Made by a program: the position numbers and the translations under genes. A stretch of DNA of 64,000 nucleotides from an uncultured bacterium (lineage in GTDB: Bacteria; CSSED10-310; CALFER01): the NCBI GenBank assembly GCA_937951895.1, contig CALFER010000021.1, positions 62,001 to 126,000 of the forward strand, read 5' to 3'. Positions 63,001 to 64,000 of the stretch are shown here, one piece after another. Each line of letters starts with the position of its first letter. Position 1 is the first letter of the stretch. The notes under the pieces are model-generated. The model was not told the DNA's origin, did no database searches, and saw nothing but the letters and a program-made list of their open reading frames with translations.

Positions 63001-63673
63001 GTCGACCTGGCAGACCGTCTGGAATTTCAGCGGCGGCACACAGGAACCTTCGCAATGGGAATATGTCGAGTATGACTTGTCGCAGTGGGCCGCCAACCAG
63101 TCCAATGTGCAGCTTCGCTGGGGGATTTCCTCGGACAGCTATCTGACCTATTGCGGATGGAACATCGACGATGTTCTGGTCTGGGGCGAAGCTCCGGCAT
63201 CGGTGCCGACACCGACCCCCCGCCCGACATTTACACCGACATCCACGCCGACAGTAACGCCGACTCCGACTCCACCGGTTCCTCCGACCATGACTCCGAC
63301 CATGACACCGGTTCCCGGCCGGGGAATTCAGCTTCTTCTGAATGGGACATCCTTCACCGCCAATGATCTTTTCCACCTCGAAATGAATGTGGTGAATGAT
63401 ACGAGCGGCACAGTGGATGTGGATGTCTACCTGCTGTTGGACGTCTACGGCGTCTATTTCTGCTGGCCGTCCTGGACCAATCTCACAAGTGGTCTCGATT
63501 ATCGACAGCTTCGGATCTCACCGCAGCAACTGCGTCACGAAGAGATCCTTCAATTCACGTGGCCCGTGGTATCGGGATCGGCGGAGAACCTGCATTTCAT
63601 CGGTGCCGCGTTCACGCAGGGAACCTTTGATCTATTCGGGGATCCCGCCATGGTGACATGGGGTTATCGCTGA
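60071..63673 (+). CDS. Gingipain-like (C25) secreted cysteine protease, second copy
   Basis: 1200 aa, GAGGAGG upstream. A paralogue of the preceding gene in the same order: signal peptide, prodomain (YPAQPQYKRSEPRPPF), C25 domain with His in CGHGDGTGW (~437) and Cys in MDVSCLNGGF (~470), adhesin-like and FN3-like domains, one jelly-roll (~882-1038), short Pro/Thr linker (~1045-1082) and shared C-terminal domain ending VTWGYR. It lacks the CARDB-like region and the second jelly-roll of the first copy. A terminator lies between the two, so they are transcribed separately. Probably extracellular proteolysis. Confidence 0.93.
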   Translation: MTQRNQRRLSTIALGLLILIQGIGAGAAWISLDGRTTVPSDLSTTLISSTLEQTVIDVRVPGMSLSSAANAAGDFTLVDVPGAGQLLDPGRPRLPAVRTFVAVPVDSDVSLEITVLDERTVEDITVYPAQPQYKRSEPRPPFRIDADLYVRDAAYPSQYARIADEGFMRDFRYVMVEITPVRFNPVEQTLIAADLEIRVRTQGGTAFGPERVYPSFDRIYREYLVNYDSLRTGNRNDPEPMLIIAADAFVSEMASFVEWKTKRGLAVTLVGTSTSGSTATAVKSYIQNAYNTWNPKPVYILLVGDSNQVNPLYGIGSCASDYKFTQLNGTDITPDVFISRLCAQNLGELQPQLDKIMHYETQPADGQWLDKFTGISSSLTGGMGINDDARLNEIASRFQTHNPNAAVDRLYSSNGQGTTANIAAAVNNGRFWLAYCGHGDGTGWSGPVFTNSNVNALTNGYMTPFIMDVSCLNGGFDSSSDCFAERWMKGGTVGNARGAVGMYSASTSTSWDPPAIMAWGVCYSVTGDSGGSIPGGHFRMGEMTYDGMMYMVSEIGSGSDAQEVMQQYVLFGDCSAFFRSDALIQPTVTHLPTAPLAPYPFQVTVTLGGSPIQNALVCAYKPGDVHETALTNAQGIAMLDIAPQTIGDMIITVSGQNLNPYEALVSVAPAGCGVILVDKELYNCSDTIHISVFDADLNTSPTAINTATAQIVSTSDTVPETIELTETGVDTSEFSGTILTSSTQSGPGYLLVSHSDTITASYHDEGCDGAPADVTDTATADCQGPVISNIVVSDLTTSSATITWTTSEMAEGSVSFGLNVPPGTQANETGTTMDHSITLEGLTDATVYFFQVASRDAGGNETIDNAGGAYYFFITLEFTSIMEANMDTNPGWTYQGQWAWGDPAGNAGDPGTGHTGTNVVGYNLNGAYGNNLSLTYTTTTAFSCVESSHVYLGFWKWLGIEESQYDHANIQISVNGGSTWQTVWNFSGGTQEPSQWEYVEYDLSQWAANQSNVQLRWGISSDSYLTYCGWNIDDVLVWGEAPASVPTPTPRPTFTPTSTPTVTPTPTPPVPPTMTPTMTPVPGRGIQLLLNGTSFTANDLFHLEMNVVNDTSGTVDVDVYLLLDVYGVYFCWPSWTNLTSGLDYRQLRISPQQLRHEEILQFTWPVVSGSAENLHFIGAAFTQGTFDLFGDPAMVTWGYR

Positions 63674-63698
63674 GCGAATCCCCGTTGACTGACGGGTG

Positions 63699-63734
63699 CG
63701 GCCGGAGTCTTCACCAGGGGACTCCGGCCGTTTT
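63699..63734 (+). terminator. Rho-independent terminator
   Basis: CGGCCGGAGTC and GACTCCGGCCG form an 11-bp stem with a 10-base loop, followed by TTTT, 26 bases after the second C25 stop. Confidence 0.85.
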
Positions 63735-63741
63735 CGCATGA

Positions 63742-63770
63742 TTGCATCATCCTTCCGTTTGGCCTAGAAT
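63742..63770 (+). promoter_or_regulatory. Promoter of the class II aldolase gene
   Basis: TTGCAT (63742-63747), a 17-base spacer and TAGAAT (63765-63770), 48 bases before the ATG at 63819. Confidence 0.6.
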
Positions 63771-63818
63771 CGATACAGCGGCCGGTTTCGCCGGCGGTGT
63801 GCATGCGAGGGGATCGAG

Positions 63819-64000
63819 ATGACGTCTTTGATCGGATTGAAGAAGGAGATCGTCGAGGCTGGTCGCCGTGTCCATGCGAGGGGGTATGTTGCGGCGAATG
63901 ACGGCAACATCAGTGCCCGGGTGGGTCCGGACCGCATTCTCATCACGCCCACGGGAGTTTCCAAAGGATTCATGACGCCTGAACAGATTGTTCTGTGCGA
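63819..64000 (+). CDS. Class II aldolase/adducin-family protein, 3' end outside window
   Basis: 60 codons are visible from ATG 63819 (GAGGGG upstream). KKEIVEAGRRVHARGYVAAN, DGNISARVGPDRILITPTG and VSKGFMTPEQ match the N-terminal part of class II aldolases (fuculose-1-phosphate aldolase, ribulose-5-phosphate epimerase type), which bind zinc through later His residues beyond the edge. Cytoplasmic sugar-phosphate chemistry; substrate undetermined. Confidence 0.85.
   Translation, partial: MTSLIGLKKEIVEAGRRVHARGYVAANDGNISARVGPDRILITPTGVSKGFMTPEQIVLC

Noticed and set aside
54968..63673. C-terminal tail considered a type IX secretion CTD
   Set aside because: The known T9SS tail pattern of conserved Lys and short beta domain is not seen, and no Por genes are in the window; left as an open possibility in the findings.

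Overview
The window comes from a Gram-negative, probably anaerobic or microaerophilic, uncultured-type bacterium. It encodes outer-membrane beta-barrels, a TonB-dependent receptor with an N-terminal carboxypeptidase-regulatory-like domain, periplasmic multihaem cytochromes, and very large secreted proteins with Pro/Thr-rich linkers. Two genes read an in-frame UGA as selenocysteine. This mix suggests Acidobacteriota/Aminicenantes, Sumerlaeota, Hydrogenedentota or a similar candidate phylum, but the sequence alone does not settle it. Clear promoters share a TTGxxx-N17/18-TAGAAT/TATAAT pattern, and starts usually have a strong GGAGG Shine-Dalgarno.

Layout. 1-11 kb: a truncated transglutaminase-like secreted protein, tRNA-Leu(CAA), a 1887-aa beta-helix protein built from near-identical 639-bp repeats, and a minus-strand operon of a 24-haem cytochrome c and an outer-membrane barrel. 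11.2-12 kb: a 74-aa Rdx/SelW-like selenoprotein (in-frame UGA plus SECIS-like hairpin) directly followed by a rubrerythrin-like protein. 12-20.6 kb: a papain-like protease with a C-terminal sorting-type tail, a DMT transporter, an Omp28-like secreted protein, a 1240-aa STAND-like protein with a broken Walker A, and a GalT-family protein. 20.7-23 kb: ECF sigma factor, zinc-finger anti-sigma factor and a bactofilin-like membrane protein. 23-26 kb: a HybA-like Fe-S protein and a HybB/NrfD membrane subunit fused to a nonahaem cytochrome. 26-36.5 kb: mostly housekeeping or hypothetical genes, including MtfA-like peptidase, radical SAM protein, degenerate GalU-like protein, sulfotransferase, DUF481 barrel, HAD phosphatase, a selenocysteine peroxiredoxin, YhcH-like protein, GNAT, ICMT-like and GT-C proteins. 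36.6-46 kb: Ser/Thr kinase-TPR, aminotransferase, S9 peptidase and TonB receptor. 46-55 kb: TPR proteins, a sulfatase-like TPR protein, HAD-IIA, B12-binding-type radical SAM, lipoprotein and DUF2723-TPR protein. 55-64 kb: two tandem gingipain-like (C25) proteases and the start of a class II aldolase.

How the parts fit. The HybA/HybB-cytochrome module could pass electrons from quinol to periplasmic haems, and the 24-haem cytochrome with its barrel could carry them to or across the outer membrane. The two selenoproteins and the rubrerythrin-like protein look like peroxide/thiol defence. Four unrelated secreted proteins (beta-helix, Omp28-like, two C25 proteases) end in the same Pro/Thr linker plus ~110-residue C-terminal domain that finishes in F/W-G-Y/W. 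This shared tail is the best candidate for an undescribed system (surface sorting, secretion or anchoring).
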